Source of the DNA: an uncultured Lachnospiraceae bacterium
Lineage (GTDB): Bacteria > Bacillota > Clostridia > Lachnospirales > Lachnospiraceae
Assembly: GCA_902773435.1 (NCBI GenBank)
Contig: CACYEN010000033.1
Span: 1 to 35,107 of the forward strand
Direction: 5' to 3'
DNA length: 35,107 nucleotides
The notes under the pieces were generated by a model. It was not told the DNA's origin, made no database searches, and saw nothing but the letters and a program-made list of their open reading frames with translations. This document shows positions 14,669 through 24,393 of the stretch, piece by piece. The position numbers and the translations under genes were made by a program. Position 1 is the stretch's first letter; each line of letters starts with the position of its first letter.

Positions 14669-15681
14669 TTCGGCGCCACGACGACGTGGCGGTAGGGTTC
14701 TTCGCCTTCGCTGTAGGTCTCCACGTACTTGTTGCCCTGAAGCGCGGAGTGGATGATGCGCCTCTCGTAGGGATTCATCGGCTCGAGGGCGACGGGCCTT
14801 CTGGTCTTTTTAACCTTGTAGGCGATATTCCTCGCGAGATTGTTGAGCGTGTCCGCGCGGCGGGAGCGATAGTCCTCCGTGTCGAGCTTCACGCGCACAT
14901 AATCATCCGTATTCTTGTTGACGACAAGGCTCGTGAGATACTGGAGCGAATCCAGCGTCTGGCCGCGCTTTCCGATCAGGAGACCCATTTCACTGCCCGA
15001 GAACGTGCAGTTGACCGCTCCCTCCTCGTAATTGTAGTCCACGGCAATCTCGGCTTCTATACCCATCGCCCCGAAGACGTCCTTTAAAAATGTCTCCGCC
15101 GCGTTCTTGAGCTCCTCCGCCTCTTCGGGGGTTCTCTGCTTCACGACGCGCTCCGGCTTCGGCTTGGAGGGCTCGTGATGAACGGCCGGCACCTCTTCCT
15201 GTCCCCTGAGGCTTTCCTCTCTCCCGGGTCTGGCCTCTCTCCTTGAGCCCGCGCCCTTCCGGTCCCGTCTGTCTTTCCTGCGGTTCTCGCGGGTTCTCTC
15301 CCTGTGAATGGGCTCTTCCCCGGCATCCGTGTCTCCGTCTGCCTCCCTTCTCGCCCTGGCGGCAGCCGCGGCAGCTCTCTTCTCGATCTCGTCGCTTGTG
15401 ATGATGCGGGACTCCGTCTCCTCCTGCTGAAGGGCCTTGATCACGACCGATTCCTGGTCGGCCTTTTCAGCGGCGGCAATGATCTCCTGCTCCTTGTCGA
15501 TCTCTTCCTGGGAGCGGGCACGGGCCCGGATAATTGCGGGCTTGCTTCCGATTCCAAGAAATCCGTTCGTCGCTTCCTGAACGACATCGTATTCCAGACG
15601 GTCTGATGTCACGCCGAGCTCAAGGCAGGCCTGTGTGATCGCCTCATCCGCGCTCTTCGCGGTAAATTCTCTGTACTCCAT
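14662..15681 (-). CDS. jag: RNA-binding protein Jag/KhpB (SpoIIIJ-associated)
   Basis: Predicted 339-aa cytoplasmic RNA-binding protein. Residues about 1-52 form the Jag_N domain (EYREFTAKSADEAITQACLELG, then GFLGIGSKPAIIRA). A highly charged linker (about 90-195, rich in R, E and K) follows. The C-terminal half has a KH domain with the GxxG loop in GLLIGKRGQTLDSLQYLTSLVV and an R3H domain (NPYERRIIHSALQ). Orthologs partner with KhpA and influence cell division and envelope expression in other Firmicutes. AAGGAG lies 5 nt before the ATG. It begins 9 nt after the yidC stop and overlaps mnmE. Confidence 0.94.
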   Translation of the reverse strand: MEYREFTAKSADEAITQACLELGVTSDRLEYDVVQEATNGFLGIGSKPAIIRARARSQEEIDKEQEIIAAAEKADQESVVIKALQQEETESRIITSDEIEKRAAAAAARARREADGDTDAGEEPIHRERTRENRRKDRRDRKGAGSRREARPGREESLRGQEEVPAVHHEPSKPKPERVVKQRTPEEAEELKNAAETFLKDVFGAMGIEAEIAVDYNYEEGAVNCTFSGSEMGLLIGKRGQTLDSLQYLTSLVVNKNTDDYVRVKLDTEDYRSRRADTLNNLARNIAYKVKKTRRPVALEPMNPYERRIIHSALQGNKYVETYSEGEEPYRHVVVAPKW

Positions 15682-15690
15682 GGCTTCTCC

Positions 15691-16989
15691 TTATTTCTTC
15701 TTCCTGGTGCCGTTCTTTTCGTCGAACGCTTTTACCATATTTGCCTTGGACGCGATCGATCCCGGCTTTGCCGACTTGTTGTAGTAGGCCGTGGACTCCT
15801 CGACCTGACGGCGGGTCATCTCGGCGGATCTCTCCCTTATTTCCTCTCTGCGCCTGGACTCGGCCTCGATGCTGCGGGTGGATGCGTGGGCCTGTTCCGT
15901 GATCTTCTGAGGCGGAAGTCCCTGCTTTTCGCGCTTCCTGTTCATCTTCTCCTGGGCGGCCTTGATGATCTCCTCCGGAGACTCATTGTCCAGCTTCTTG
16001 TTGACGGCAAGCTGCTGCAGGGCACGGATGACCGCGCTCATGATCCAGTAGATGCCGACACCGGTCGGAAGCGTGAGACAGAAGAATGCGGACATGATCG
16101 GCATGACCGTGTTCATGCTCTGCAGGGAAGACGCGACCGCGGAAGGCTGGTCGTCGTTGTTGACCGCCGGCTGCGGCATCAGCTTGTAAGTTAACCACTG
16201 GGTGAACCAGGCGAGAATCGGAAAGAGAGCCGCGCCCAGGATCAGGGCGACCCAGAAGGCCGGCTTGTCGGTCCAGGCGTTTCTGATGATGTCGAACGGT
16301 GTATCGGAGATACTGAGTCCGAGGAAATTCGTCGCCCTGTGCACGTAGTTCTGAATGCCGGTCAGAGTGCCCTCAAAGGATTTTCCGGTGCAGATGCCCT
16401 CAAGCGCGTTCCACTGTTTGGACGTGAGGCCGTACACGGCGTCAATGATATTGGCAGTCTCGCCTTTTCCGAAGTTTCTCGTGAGTGTGGCGGCATTCGT
16501 ATCCGTCACGAATTTCGTAAATGTCGTCACGAACTCGCTGTTTCCCGCGATTTCGGCGATGCGGTTGCCGATAATCGTGATGTAACCGGGAATCTTGTAG
16601 ATGACCTGGTAGAGGGCGAACAGAACCGGGAGCTGAATCAGAAGCTGTACGCAGGAGCCGGTCGGTGATACACCGTACTTGGCGTAGACGGCGTTCGTCT
16701 CCTCCACCATTCTCTGCTGGGAAACCTGGTCCCTCTTTCCCTTGTACTTGTTCTGGACCCTGGTGAGCTCGGGCTGCATCAGCGTCTGCAGCTTCGAGAA
16801 CCTCTGCTGCTTGATCTGAAGGGGCATCATCGCCATCAGCAGGATGACGGTGAAGATGATGATCGCCAAACCGACATTTGGGAAGCCGATCTTGCTGATC
16901 ACGAAATAGATTCCGTTCATCAGCAAGCCGAGCACCTCTGCAACCCATTTGATGATTGGCATGCCGCTCTTTGTCAGTACATACGCCAC
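15691..16989 (-). CDS. yidC: Membrane protein insertase YidC/OxaA/SpoIIIJ family
   Basis: Predicted 432-aa inner-membrane insertase. A strong AAAGGAGG 7 nt before a GTG at 16989 marks the start (VAYVLTKSGMPIIKWVAEVLG); a longer open frame starting at 17073 lacks such a site and adds 28 unconvincing residues. Membrane spans lie around residues 13-30, 35-55 (VGLAIIIFTVILLMAMMPLQIKQ), 120-140 (LLIQLPVLFALYQVIYKI), about 235-255, and about 295-320. A cytoplasmic coiled stretch (RFSKLQTLMQPELTRVQNKYKG) and a basic C-terminal tail follow the family plan. The conserved groove arginine that normally lies five residues before the Pro of the first conserved span appears to be Leu here. Unusually long loop after IGNRIAEIAGN. 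Confidence 0.94.
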   Translation of the reverse strand: MAYVLTKSGMPIIKWVAEVLGLLMNGIYFVISKIGFPNVGLAIIIFTVILLMAMMPLQIKQQRFSKLQTLMQPELTRVQNKYKGKRDQVSQQRMVEETNAVYAKYGVSPTGSCVQLLIQLPVLFALYQVIYKIPGYITIIGNRIAEIAGNSEFVTTFTKFVTDTNAATLTRNFGKGETANIIDAVYGLTSKQWNALEGICTGKSFEGTLTGIQNYVHRATNFLGLSISDTPFDIIRNAWTDKPAFWVALILGAALFPILAWFTQWLTYKLMPQPAVNNDDQPSAVASSLQSMNTVMPIMSAFFCLTLPTGVGIYWIMSAVIRALQQLAVNKKLDNESPEEIIKAAQEKMNRKREKQGLPPQKITEQAHASTRSIEAESRRREEIRERSAEMTRRQVEESTAYYNKSAKPGSIASKANMVKAFDEKNGTRKKK

Positions 16990-17041
16990 GTTTCTTCCTC
17001 CTTTATCTGTCGCGGGACAACCCGCGCTGATGACATCCTCT

Positions 17042-17073
17042 ATGATAAAGGCCGCGATGCGGAGCCTTATCAT
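17042..17073 (-). repeat. Imperfect inverted repeat between yidD and yidC
   Basis: ATGATAAAGGC / GCCTTATCAT arms (one bulged base) flank an 11-nt GC-rich loop. It lies in the 117-nt spacer, 34 nt after yidD stops and well before the yidC ribosome-binding site. There is no T-run, so it may be an mRNA-processing or stability element rather than a terminator. Confidence 0.45.
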
Positions 17074-17106
17074 AATTTTACGATGGCCGCGTCAGCGGTC
17101 ATCGCC

Positions 17107-17367
17107 TCAAAGGTCGCTCTTCCTTATGATCCTGTATCTCCTGCCGGTCTCCCCCTTTTCCGGCACGGGATCATATCCCCCGTGGGAGAAAGGATTGCAG
17201 CGCAGAATCCGCCAGAGCGCAAGCAGGCCTCCGATGAGAGGTCCCCTGCTCCTGACCGCTTCTATGGCATAATTTGAGCATGATGGAACATAGGGGCATC
17301 TGTACCCCTTGTAAGGAGAGATATTTTTCTGATAAAACCGGATCGCTCCGATTATAATTTTTCTCAT
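17107..17367 (-). CDS. yidD: Membrane protein insertion efficiency factor YidD
   Basis: An 86-aa membrane-associated protein thought to aid YidC-dependent insertion. It shows the family signature RFYQKNISPYKGYRCPYVPSCSNYAIEA and C-terminal RCNPFSHGGYDPVP, with an amphipathic N-terminus. Length is as expected (about 70-90 aa). It lies 4 nt after rnpA and upstream of yidC, the standard order. No strong ribosome-binding site is visible, so translation is probably coupled to rnpA. Confidence 0.96.
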   Translation of the reverse strand: MRKIIIGAIRFYQKNISPYKGYRCPYVPSCSNYAIEAVRSRGPLIGGLLALWRILRCNPFSHGGYDPVPEKGETGRRYRIIRKSDL

Positions 17368-17371
17368 GATA

Positions 17372-17698
17372 TCAGTCCGGCATCAGGGCCTTCACCAGCC
17401 CGTCAAGCGACTCACAAAGTTCCCGGTACGATGCGGCGGACGCGGGTTTTCTTGCGACAATCACATAGTCACGTCCCGCCGGAAACCGGTATTCGTTCAG
17501 TCTGCAGATTTCCCTGATTCTTCTCTTAACTCTGTGGCGTACTACGCTGTTGCCGATCTTCCTGCTGACCGTGATTCCGAACCGGCTTGTCTCTTCGGGG
17601 TTTTGATCCAGTGTATAGAGAACGAGATACCTGTCGGCTTTTGAGCGCCCTGATTGGTATACTCTGACAAAGTCATTGTTTTTCTTCAATCCGGTCAT
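17372..17698 (-). CDS. rnpA: Ribonuclease P protein component
   Basis: A 108-aa basic protein cofactor of RNase P, processing tRNA 5' ends. It has the opening MTGLKKNNDFVRVYQSGRSK and the RNR-type motif GNSVVRHRVKRRIREICR. I place the start at ATG 17698, matching the usual N-terminus; an earlier ATG at 17737 would add 13 hydrophobic residues coming from a hairpin. There is no strong ribosome-binding site, so translation may depend on rpmH or on hairpin folding. Between it and rpmH lies a terminator-like hairpin. Confidence 0.95.
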   Translation of the reverse strand: MTGLKKNNDFVRVYQSGRSKADRYLVLYTLDQNPEETSRFGITVSRKIGNSVVRHRVKRRIREICRLNEYRFPAGRDYVIVARKPASAASYRELCESLDGLVKALMPD

Positions 17699-17721
17699 AT
17701 AAACATTTTTAAGCAGAAATA

Positions 17722-17744
17722 AGACCACATGCAGCATGTGGTCT
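17722..17744 (-). terminator. Hairpin/attenuator between rpmH and rnpA
   Basis: AGACCACATGC / GCATGTGGTCT, perfect 11-bp arms around a single central base, followed on the - strand by TATTTCTGCTT. It lies 10 nt after the rpmH stop and could partially terminate transcription, setting more L34 mRNA than RnpA mRNA. The T-run is weak. Confidence 0.6.
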
Positions 17745-17754
17745 CACGTTCTTT

Positions 17755-17892
17755 TCATGCGGAAATAACTTTTCTTCCCTTGGCTCTTCTCGCCGCTAAA
17801 ACTTTCCTTCCACCCTTCGTGGACATTCTCTTACGAAAACCGTGAACTCTCGAATGTGAAAGTTTCTTCGGCTGAAATGTCATTTTACTCAT
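17755..17892 (-). CDS. rpmH: 50S ribosomal protein L34
   Basis: A 45-aa strongly basic ribosomal protein: [20 protein letters not shown], then [20 protein letters not shown], ending KVISA. This is an unmistakable L34. ATG 17892 has GAGGTGAT about 6 nt upstream; starting at the second ATG (17883) would give 42 aa. The gene is the first of the leftward series and has a near-ideal promoter 36 nt upstream. Confidence 0.98.
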   Translation of the reverse strand: MSKMTFQPKKLSHSRVHGFRKRMSTKGGRKVLAARRAKGRKVISA

Positions 17893-17927
17893 TTCATCAC
17901 CTCATATAAAATCAGATTTGCCATTCG

Positions 17928-17956
17928 ATTATAAAGTATGGGTATATTTATGTCAA
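17928..17956 (-). promoter_or_regulatory. Consensus promoter for rpmH
   Basis: On the - strand a perfect TTGACA (17956-17951), a 17-nt spacer, and a perfect TATAAT (17933-17928). It drives rpmH and probably the rnpA-yidD-yidC-jag-mnmE-mnmG series. Confidence 0.92.
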
Positions 17957-18074
17957 GTTAAATATGCCGCATTTTTCAGCCAAAAACAGGGCTTCCGGAT
18001 TCCCTTCCTCCTGGACCCTGACTACCATGAAAGAGCAGATTCAACAAAAATAAAACCATTCGGTTAACGTAATA

Positions 18075-18083
18075 TTATCCACA
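18075..18083 (+). promoter_or_regulatory. DnaA box 1
   Basis: TTATCCACA, exact consensus. Confidence 0.9.
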
Positions 18084-18086
18084 ATT

Positions 18087-18095
18087 TGTGGATAA
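18087..18095 (-). promoter_or_regulatory. DnaA box 2
   Basis: TTATCCACA on the - strand, exact consensus, 3 bp from box 1 in inverted orientation. Confidence 0.9.
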
Positions 18096-18097
18096 GT

Positions 18098-18106
18098 TGT
18101 GGAAAA
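18098..18106 (-). promoter_or_regulatory. DnaA box 3 (one mismatch)
   Basis: TTTTCCACA on the - strand, one mismatch to consensus, 2 bp from box 2 and in the same orientation. Confidence 0.7.
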
Positions 18107-18266
18107 CCTGTCGGGATACCGGTGTTTTCCGTGTGTGTATTTTTTGAAACGTGCCTGATTCCGCTCTTTTTGATACAGATAAAAGAAGTTCGGGTTATGA
18201 ACAATTTTCTGTTTTATGCTGTCGGATTATGTTGACCCTTTTCCCTGCCCCGGAGGCCGCATCTAC

Positions 18267-18295
18267 TTGTAAAAGTAATCGTTTTCTACTATAAT
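18267..18295 (+). promoter_or_regulatory. Promoter for dnaA
   Basis: TTGTAA (18267-18272), a 17-nt spacer, and a perfect TATAAT (18290-18295). It gives a leader of about 35 nt ending in eight Ts. Confidence 0.82.
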
Positions 18296-18336
18296 ATAAG
18301 GCAAGAATCCAAAGATACCAGGGGTACCTTTTTTTT

Positions 18337-19689
18337 ATGGACAATTTAACAGTTATACGTGAAAGCTGGCCGGCGATCCTTGACCGTATCAAGGTCGAGA
18401 ATGATCTTACGGCCGTCTCTTTTTCTACCTGGATTGAGCCGATCGAGATCTACTCGGCCGATCTGGAGGGCGTCACATTCATCGTTCCGACTGACAACCA
18501 CATCAATATACTGAACAAGAAATATACGCTCAAGATCAGGAACGCCATACTTGCCGAGACGGGCATCAACCTTCGGATTCATTATATCACGCCTTCCGGC
18601 ATCGCGCCGCAGACAAGGAAGCAGATCGACGATTCGCTCGAGGATCTGATGGACAAAGCCCATCTGAATCCCAGATATACATTTGACACGTTCGTCGTGG
18701 GTTCAAACAACAAGTTTGCCCACGCCGCTTCGCTTGCCGTCGCGGAGGCGCCCGGGCAGATCTACAACCCGCTCTACCTCTACGCCGGGGTTGGACTCGG
18801 AAAGACGCACCTCATGCACTCAATCGCCCACTTCGTCCTGCGCGAGAACCCGAAGGCGAAGGTCCTGTACGTCACCTCCGAGGATTTCACCAACGAGCTG
18901 ATCGACGCCATCAGGAACGGCAACAATTCGGCCATGTCCAATTTCCGCGACAAATACCGCAGGATTGACGTTCTCCTGATCGACGACATCCAGTTCATCA
19001 TGGGCAAGGAGTCCACGCAGGAGGAATTCTTCCACACCTTCGAGGCCCTCTACAGCCAGAAGAAACAGATCATCGTCTCCTCCGACAAGCCCCCGAAGGA
19101 TCTCGATATCCTCGAGGAGCGGATCCGGTCCCGCCTTGAGATGGGACTCATTGCCGACATCTCCTCTCCGGACTATGAGACCAGGATGGCGATTCTGCGC
19201 AAGAAGCAGGAACAGGAAGGCTACAAGCTCGACGACGAGATCCTCGACTATATCGCGAAGAACATCAAGTCGAACATCCGCGAGCTGGAGGGCTGCCTCA
19301 ACAAGGTGCGAGCCAAGGCCGTCCTCGAGAAGCGCGACGTCAATCTCGAACTCGCCGAACAGATCCTCCAGGACATGATCACCCCGAATGAGGAGAAGTC
19401 GATCACCTCCCAGGGCATCATCCGGGCCGTCGCGGAACACTTCGGTCTCTCCCTGACGGACATCTGCAGCCAGAGAAGGGACAAAAAGTTCGTATTCCCG
19501 CGGATGATCGCGATGTACCTCTGCCGCGACATGACGAACGACTCGCTCTCGACGATTGCCGTGGCCCTCAACAAGAAGGACCACACGACCGTGATCAACT
19601 CGGTGAAGCGTATTGAAAATGACATCCAGGTCAATCCGCAGACCAGAAATACCGTTGAGGCGATCCGAAAGAAGCTGACCCCGGGCTGA
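18337..19689 (+). CDS. dnaA: Chromosomal replication initiator DnaA
   Basis: A 450-aa AAA+ initiator binding DnaA boxes at oriC and opening the duplex. Domain I spans about residues 1-85 (TWIEPIEIYSADLEGVTFIV). Domain III starts YTFDTFVVGSNNKFAHAAS, with Walker A GVGLGKTH (151-158) and Walker B DVLLIDDIQF (211-220), plus the sensor region RIRSRLEMGLI. Domain IV ends with the DnaA-box-recognition signature KKDHTTVINSVKRI. Length is typical. The only Shine-Dalgarno-like AGGGG is 12 nt from the ATG, with a run of eight Ts directly before it, so spacing is suboptimal. DnaA boxes lie about 230 nt upstream, which fits autoregulation. Confidence 0.99.
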   Translation: MDNLTVIRESWPAILDRIKVENDLTAVSFSTWIEPIEIYSADLEGVTFIVPTDNHINILNKKYTLKIRNAILAETGINLRIHYITPSGIAPQTRKQIDDSLEDLMDKAHLNPRYTFDTFVVGSNNKFAHAASLAVAEAPGQIYNPLYLYAGVGLGKTHLMHSIAHFVLRENPKAKVLYVTSEDFTNELIDAIRNGNNSAMSNFRDKYRRIDVLLIDDIQFIMGKESTQEEFFHTFEALYSQKKQIIVSSDKPPKDLDILEERIRSRLEMGLIADISSPDYETRMAILRKKQEQEGYKLDDEILDYIAKNIKSNIRELEGCLNKVRAKAVLEKRDVNLELAEQILQDMITPNEEKSITSQGIIRAVAEHFGLSLTDICSQRRDKKFVFPRMIAMYLCRDMTNDSLSTIAVALNKKDHTTVINSVKRIENDIQVNPQTRNTVEAIRKKLTPG

Positions 19690-19935
19690 GTTATCAGGGC
19701 GGTTTCTTCACAGTAATCACGTGGATATCCGCCGCCTCAGATGTGGACGGGGAAATCCGGAACACATTTTTCACATGAAAGAGATGCTTTCTCCGCAGAC
19801 TTCTCCATACCGGACGGAGGGCAGACGGCCCGAGGCTGCGGGGAATCATGAACCGGTTCACAAATTCACAGTCCCTATTACTGAGACTTCTGATTATCTT
19901 TCTTTATTCTCTCTAATGGGCGCAAGGAGATACTT
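19690..19935. other. dnaA-dnaN spacer
   Basis: This 246-bp spacer has no exact DnaA box. It ends with an AT-rich pyrimidine tract (about 19883-19915) and the dnaN ribosome-binding site AAGGAG (19924-19929). A weak parS-like palindrome occurs at 19767. I see no clear promoter or terminator. Confidence 0.5.
19767..19782. promoter_or_regulatory. Weak parS-like sequence
   Basis: TTTTTCACATGAAAGA resembles parS with three mismatches, one of them in the CACGTG core. It is listed because of its position near oriC; it may be chance. Confidence 0.15.
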
Positions 19936-21033
19936 ATGAAATTTATCGCATCCAAGACAGACCTTCAATCGGCAGTCGGCATTGCCATCAGGGCAGTCCC
20001 TTCCCACACCACCATGACGATTCTGCAGTGCATCCTGATCGAGGCTTCCGGAACCAATATCCGCTTCACGACGAACGACATGGAGATGGGGATCAGGACC
20101 AATTTCTACGGGACCGTCGAGAGACCGGGGACGATCGCCGTTGAGGCGAAGATGTTCTCGGAGATCGTGAGGAAGCTCCCCGAGGAGATCGTCACGTTTG
20201 AATCGGATGAGAACTACAATGTTCTTATCAGGAGCGGCAAGTCCAGGTTCGAGATCGCGGGAAGAAGCGGCGAGGATTTCTCGGAACTTCCGAACGTCGA
20301 GAGGGATGAGTGCGTCACGATCTCCGAGTACACGCTGAAGAACCTGATTCTTCAGACGATCTTCTCCATCTCCACGAGTGAGAACAACAAGATCATGACG
20401 GGAGAGCTTTTCGAGATCAAGGGGGACCTCCTCCGCGTCGTGGCCCTGGACGGACACCGGATCGCGATCCGGAAGGTCGCTCTCAGGGATTCCTACGAAC
20501 CGAAGAGGGTGATCGTCCCCGGAAAGACACTTCAGGAGATCAGCAGGATTCTCCCAGGCGAAGTCGAGGAGATGGTGAATATCTTCTTTGCGAAGAACCA
20601 CATCGTGTTCGAGATTCCCGGGACACGCATCGTGTCGAGACTGATCGACGGCGAATATTTCAATGTGGACCAGATGATCTCGACCGACTACGAGACGAAG
20701 CTCACGGTGAAGAAGAACCTGCTGCTGAGCTGTCTCGACCGCGCGATCCTCTTTGTCCGCGAGGGCGACAAGAAACCGATCATCTTCGATATCGAGGACC
20801 AGGAGCTGCGCCTCTCCATCGAGTCGCCGCTCGGCTCCATGAACGAGGAGATCGATACGCTCAAGGAGGGAAGGGACCTCGCGATCGGCTTTAATCCGAA
20901 GTTCCTGATCGACGCCCTGAAGGCGATCGACGAGGAGGACGTGACCCTTTACCTCGTCAATCCGAAGGCGCCCTGCTTTATCCGGGATGAGAGTTACACG
21001 TATCTCGTTCTTCCGGTTAATTTTATCCGGTGA
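19936..21033 (+). CDS. dnaN: DNA polymerase III sliding clamp (beta subunit)
   Basis: A 365-aa protein forming the dimeric ring that tethers polymerase III to DNA. It begins MKFIASKTDLQSAVGIAIRAV and shows three-domain clamp patterns, for example VEAKMFSEIVRKLPEEIVTF, RSGKSRFEIAGRSGEDFSELP and LLRVVALDGHRIAIRKV. It ends SYTYLVLPVNFIR, close to the family's usual C-terminal hydrophobic region. Length is typical (about 365-380). AAGGAG lies 6 nt before the ATG. It is followed within 22 nt by yaaA. Confidence 0.98.
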   Translation: MKFIASKTDLQSAVGIAIRAVPSHTTMTILQCILIEASGTNIRFTTNDMEMGIRTNFYGTVERPGTIAVEAKMFSEIVRKLPEEIVTFESDENYNVLIRSGKSRFEIAGRSGEDFSELPNVERDECVTISEYTLKNLILQTIFSISTSENNKIMTGELFEIKGDLLRVVALDGHRIAIRKVALRDSYEPKRVIVPGKTLQEISRILPGEVEEMVNIFFAKNHIVFEIPGTRIVSRLIDGEYFNVDQMISTDYETKLTVKKNLLLSCLDRAILFVREGDKKPIIFDIEDQELRLSIESPLGSMNEEIDTLKEGRDLAIGFNPKFLIDALKAIDEEDVTLYLVNPKAPCFIRDESYTYLVLPVNFIR

Positions 21034-21055
21034 GTACCGGTGAGGAGATTCTGAT

Positions 21056-21265
21056 ATGCGCGAACTGCGTCTGAGGGAAGAGTATATCACGCTGGGCCAG
21101 CTCCTGAAGGCCGAGGGCCTTGTGGAAAATGGCGCCGAGGCGAAAGAAGTCATCCAGTCCGGAGAGGCGTCGGTGAACGGGAAGGTCGACGAAAGGCGCG
21201 GCCGCAAGCTTCGGGAAGGCGACGTCGTGAGTTTCAGGGGAACGGAGATCAAAGTTGTTCGTTAA
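21056..21265 (+). CDS. yaaA: S4-domain RNA-binding protein YaaA (RlbA)
   Basis: A 69-aa single S4-domain protein: EYITLGQLLKAEGLVENGAEAKEVIQ is the S4 helix pair and SVNGKVDERRGRKLREGDVV the S4 loop with basic RNA-contacting residues. It is nearly always located between dnaN and recF in Firmicutes. The role is not fully settled; it is thought to act in ribosome assembly. Its last 11 nt overlap recF. Confidence 0.95.
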   Translation: MRELRLREEYITLGQLLKAEGLVENGAEAKEVIQSGEASVNGKVDERRGRKLREGDVVSFRGTEIKVVR

Positions 21266-22373
21266 GTCGCTGGATCTCCTGAATTTCAGAAATTACGAAA
21301 CGCTCTCCATCGAGTTCGATCCGGGGACGAATATTCTCTGCGGGAGCAATGCCCAGGGAAAGACGAACATCCTCGAGGCGATCTACCTGGCCGGGACGAC
21401 AAAATCCCACAGGGGTTCAAAGGACCGGGATATGATAAGGATCGGCGCGGACGAGAGCCATATCAGGATGGACACGGACCGCCGGGGAGTCGGGTACAGG
21501 ATCGACGTCCACCTGAAAAAGGGAAAGGGCAAAGGGTACGCCGTCGGAGGCGTCCCCTTGAGAAAGGCCGCGGACCTCTACGGATTCGCGAGCATCGTCT
21601 TCTTTTCTCCCGAGGATCTCAATATTATCAAGAACGGCCCTTCGGGAAGAAGAAGGTTTCTCGACCTGACGCTCTGCGGGATCGACAGGGTCTACATGTC
21701 GGACCTCTCCTCCTACATGCGCTGTCTCGGACAGAGAAACGCGCTGCTCAAGGAGATTTCTTTCCGTTCCGAGAGGATCAGTGAGCTGGATGTATGGGAT
21801 GTCCAGCTCGCTCTCTACGGGAAGAAGATCACGGAGAGACGCGGGAGATTTATCCGCGATTTCAGCGTGACGGCCGCGGAAAAGCACCTGGTCCTCTCGG
21901 GGGGAAAGGAGAAGCTCGAGCTTCTCTACGAACCGAACGCGCCTGAGGGCGATTTTGAGGATCTTCTTCTGGCCGGCCGGGACAACGACATCAGGATGAG
22001 GTCCACCGGGACAGGTCCCCATCGGGACGACATGGCGATTCTCGCGAACGGGATGGATCTCCGCCCCTACGGGTCCCAGGGACAGCAGCGCACGGCCGCG
22101 CTGTCCATGAAGCTCGCCGAGATCGAGACGATCCTTTCGGAGAAAAACGAGATGCCGGTCCTGCTTCTCGACGACGTTCTCTCCGAACTCGACCGGGACA
22201 GGCAGGACGCCCTTCTTGCGGCGATCGACAGGACGCAGACCATCATCACCTGCACGGGGATGGATGAGTCCGTGAGGGAACGCCTTAAGGCTGACAGGGT
22301 GTTTATGGTGGCGGACGGGAGAGCCGAAGCTGTGTCCGCTCCGGAAGCCGGCGCGGAAGAACAGACGACATAA
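21255..22373 (+). CDS. recF: DNA replication and repair protein RecF
   Basis: A 372-aa SMC-like ATPase that helps load RecA at gaps. It shows FVKSLDLLNFRNYETL at the N-terminus, Walker A GSNAQGKTN (30-38), signature YGSQGQQRTAALSMKLAE, and Walker B PVLLLDDVLSELD. The start is TTG at 21255, supported by the exact family N-terminus and GGAG 7 nt upstream inside yaaA; no ATG or GTG gives that N-terminus. The overlap with yaaA indicates coupling. The C-terminus ends with a short acidic tail (SAPEAGAEEQTT). Confidence 0.97.
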   Translation: MFVKSLDLLNFRNYETLSIEFDPGTNILCGSNAQGKTNILEAIYLAGTTKSHRGSKDRDMIRIGADESHIRMDTDRRGVGYRIDVHLKKGKGKGYAVGGVPLRKAADLYGFASIVFFSPEDLNIIKNGPSGRRRFLDLTLCGIDRVYMSDLSSYMRCLGQRNALLKEISFRSERISELDVWDVQLALYGKKITERRGRFIRDFSVTAAEKHLVLSGGKEKLELLYEPNAPEGDFEDLLLAGRDNDIRMRSTGTGPHRDDMAILANGMDLRPYGSQGQQRTAALSMKLAEIETILSEKNEMPVLLLDDVLSELDRDRQDALLAAIDRTQTIITCTGMDESVRERLKADRVFMVADGRAEAVSAPEAGAEEQTT

Positions 22374-22386
22374 CTGATGAGATTGA

Positions 22387-24378
<1,992 letters not shown>

Positions 24379-24393
24379 AAAGGATCTGGTGAT

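Larger units (their letters stand above)
17893..18336. other. oriC: Chromosomal replication origin region (oriC), rpmH-dnaA spacer
   Basis: This 444-bp gene-free stretch lies between divergent rpmH and dnaA and is where all major genes switch strand. It contains the rpmH promoter, three clustered DnaA boxes at 18075-18106, AT-rich tracts (for example around 18130-18230), and the dnaA promoter. I could not place the unwinding element exactly. Confidence 0.85.

Noticed and set aside
16990-17073. N-terminal extension of YidC from an upstream start
   Set aside because: No ribosome-binding site at the upstream start, while AAAGGAGG lies 7 nt before GTG 16989; the extra residues are coded by an inverted repeat.
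19894-21252. 452-codon - strand open frame opposite dnaN
   Set aside because: Antisense shadow of dnaN in GC-rich DNA.
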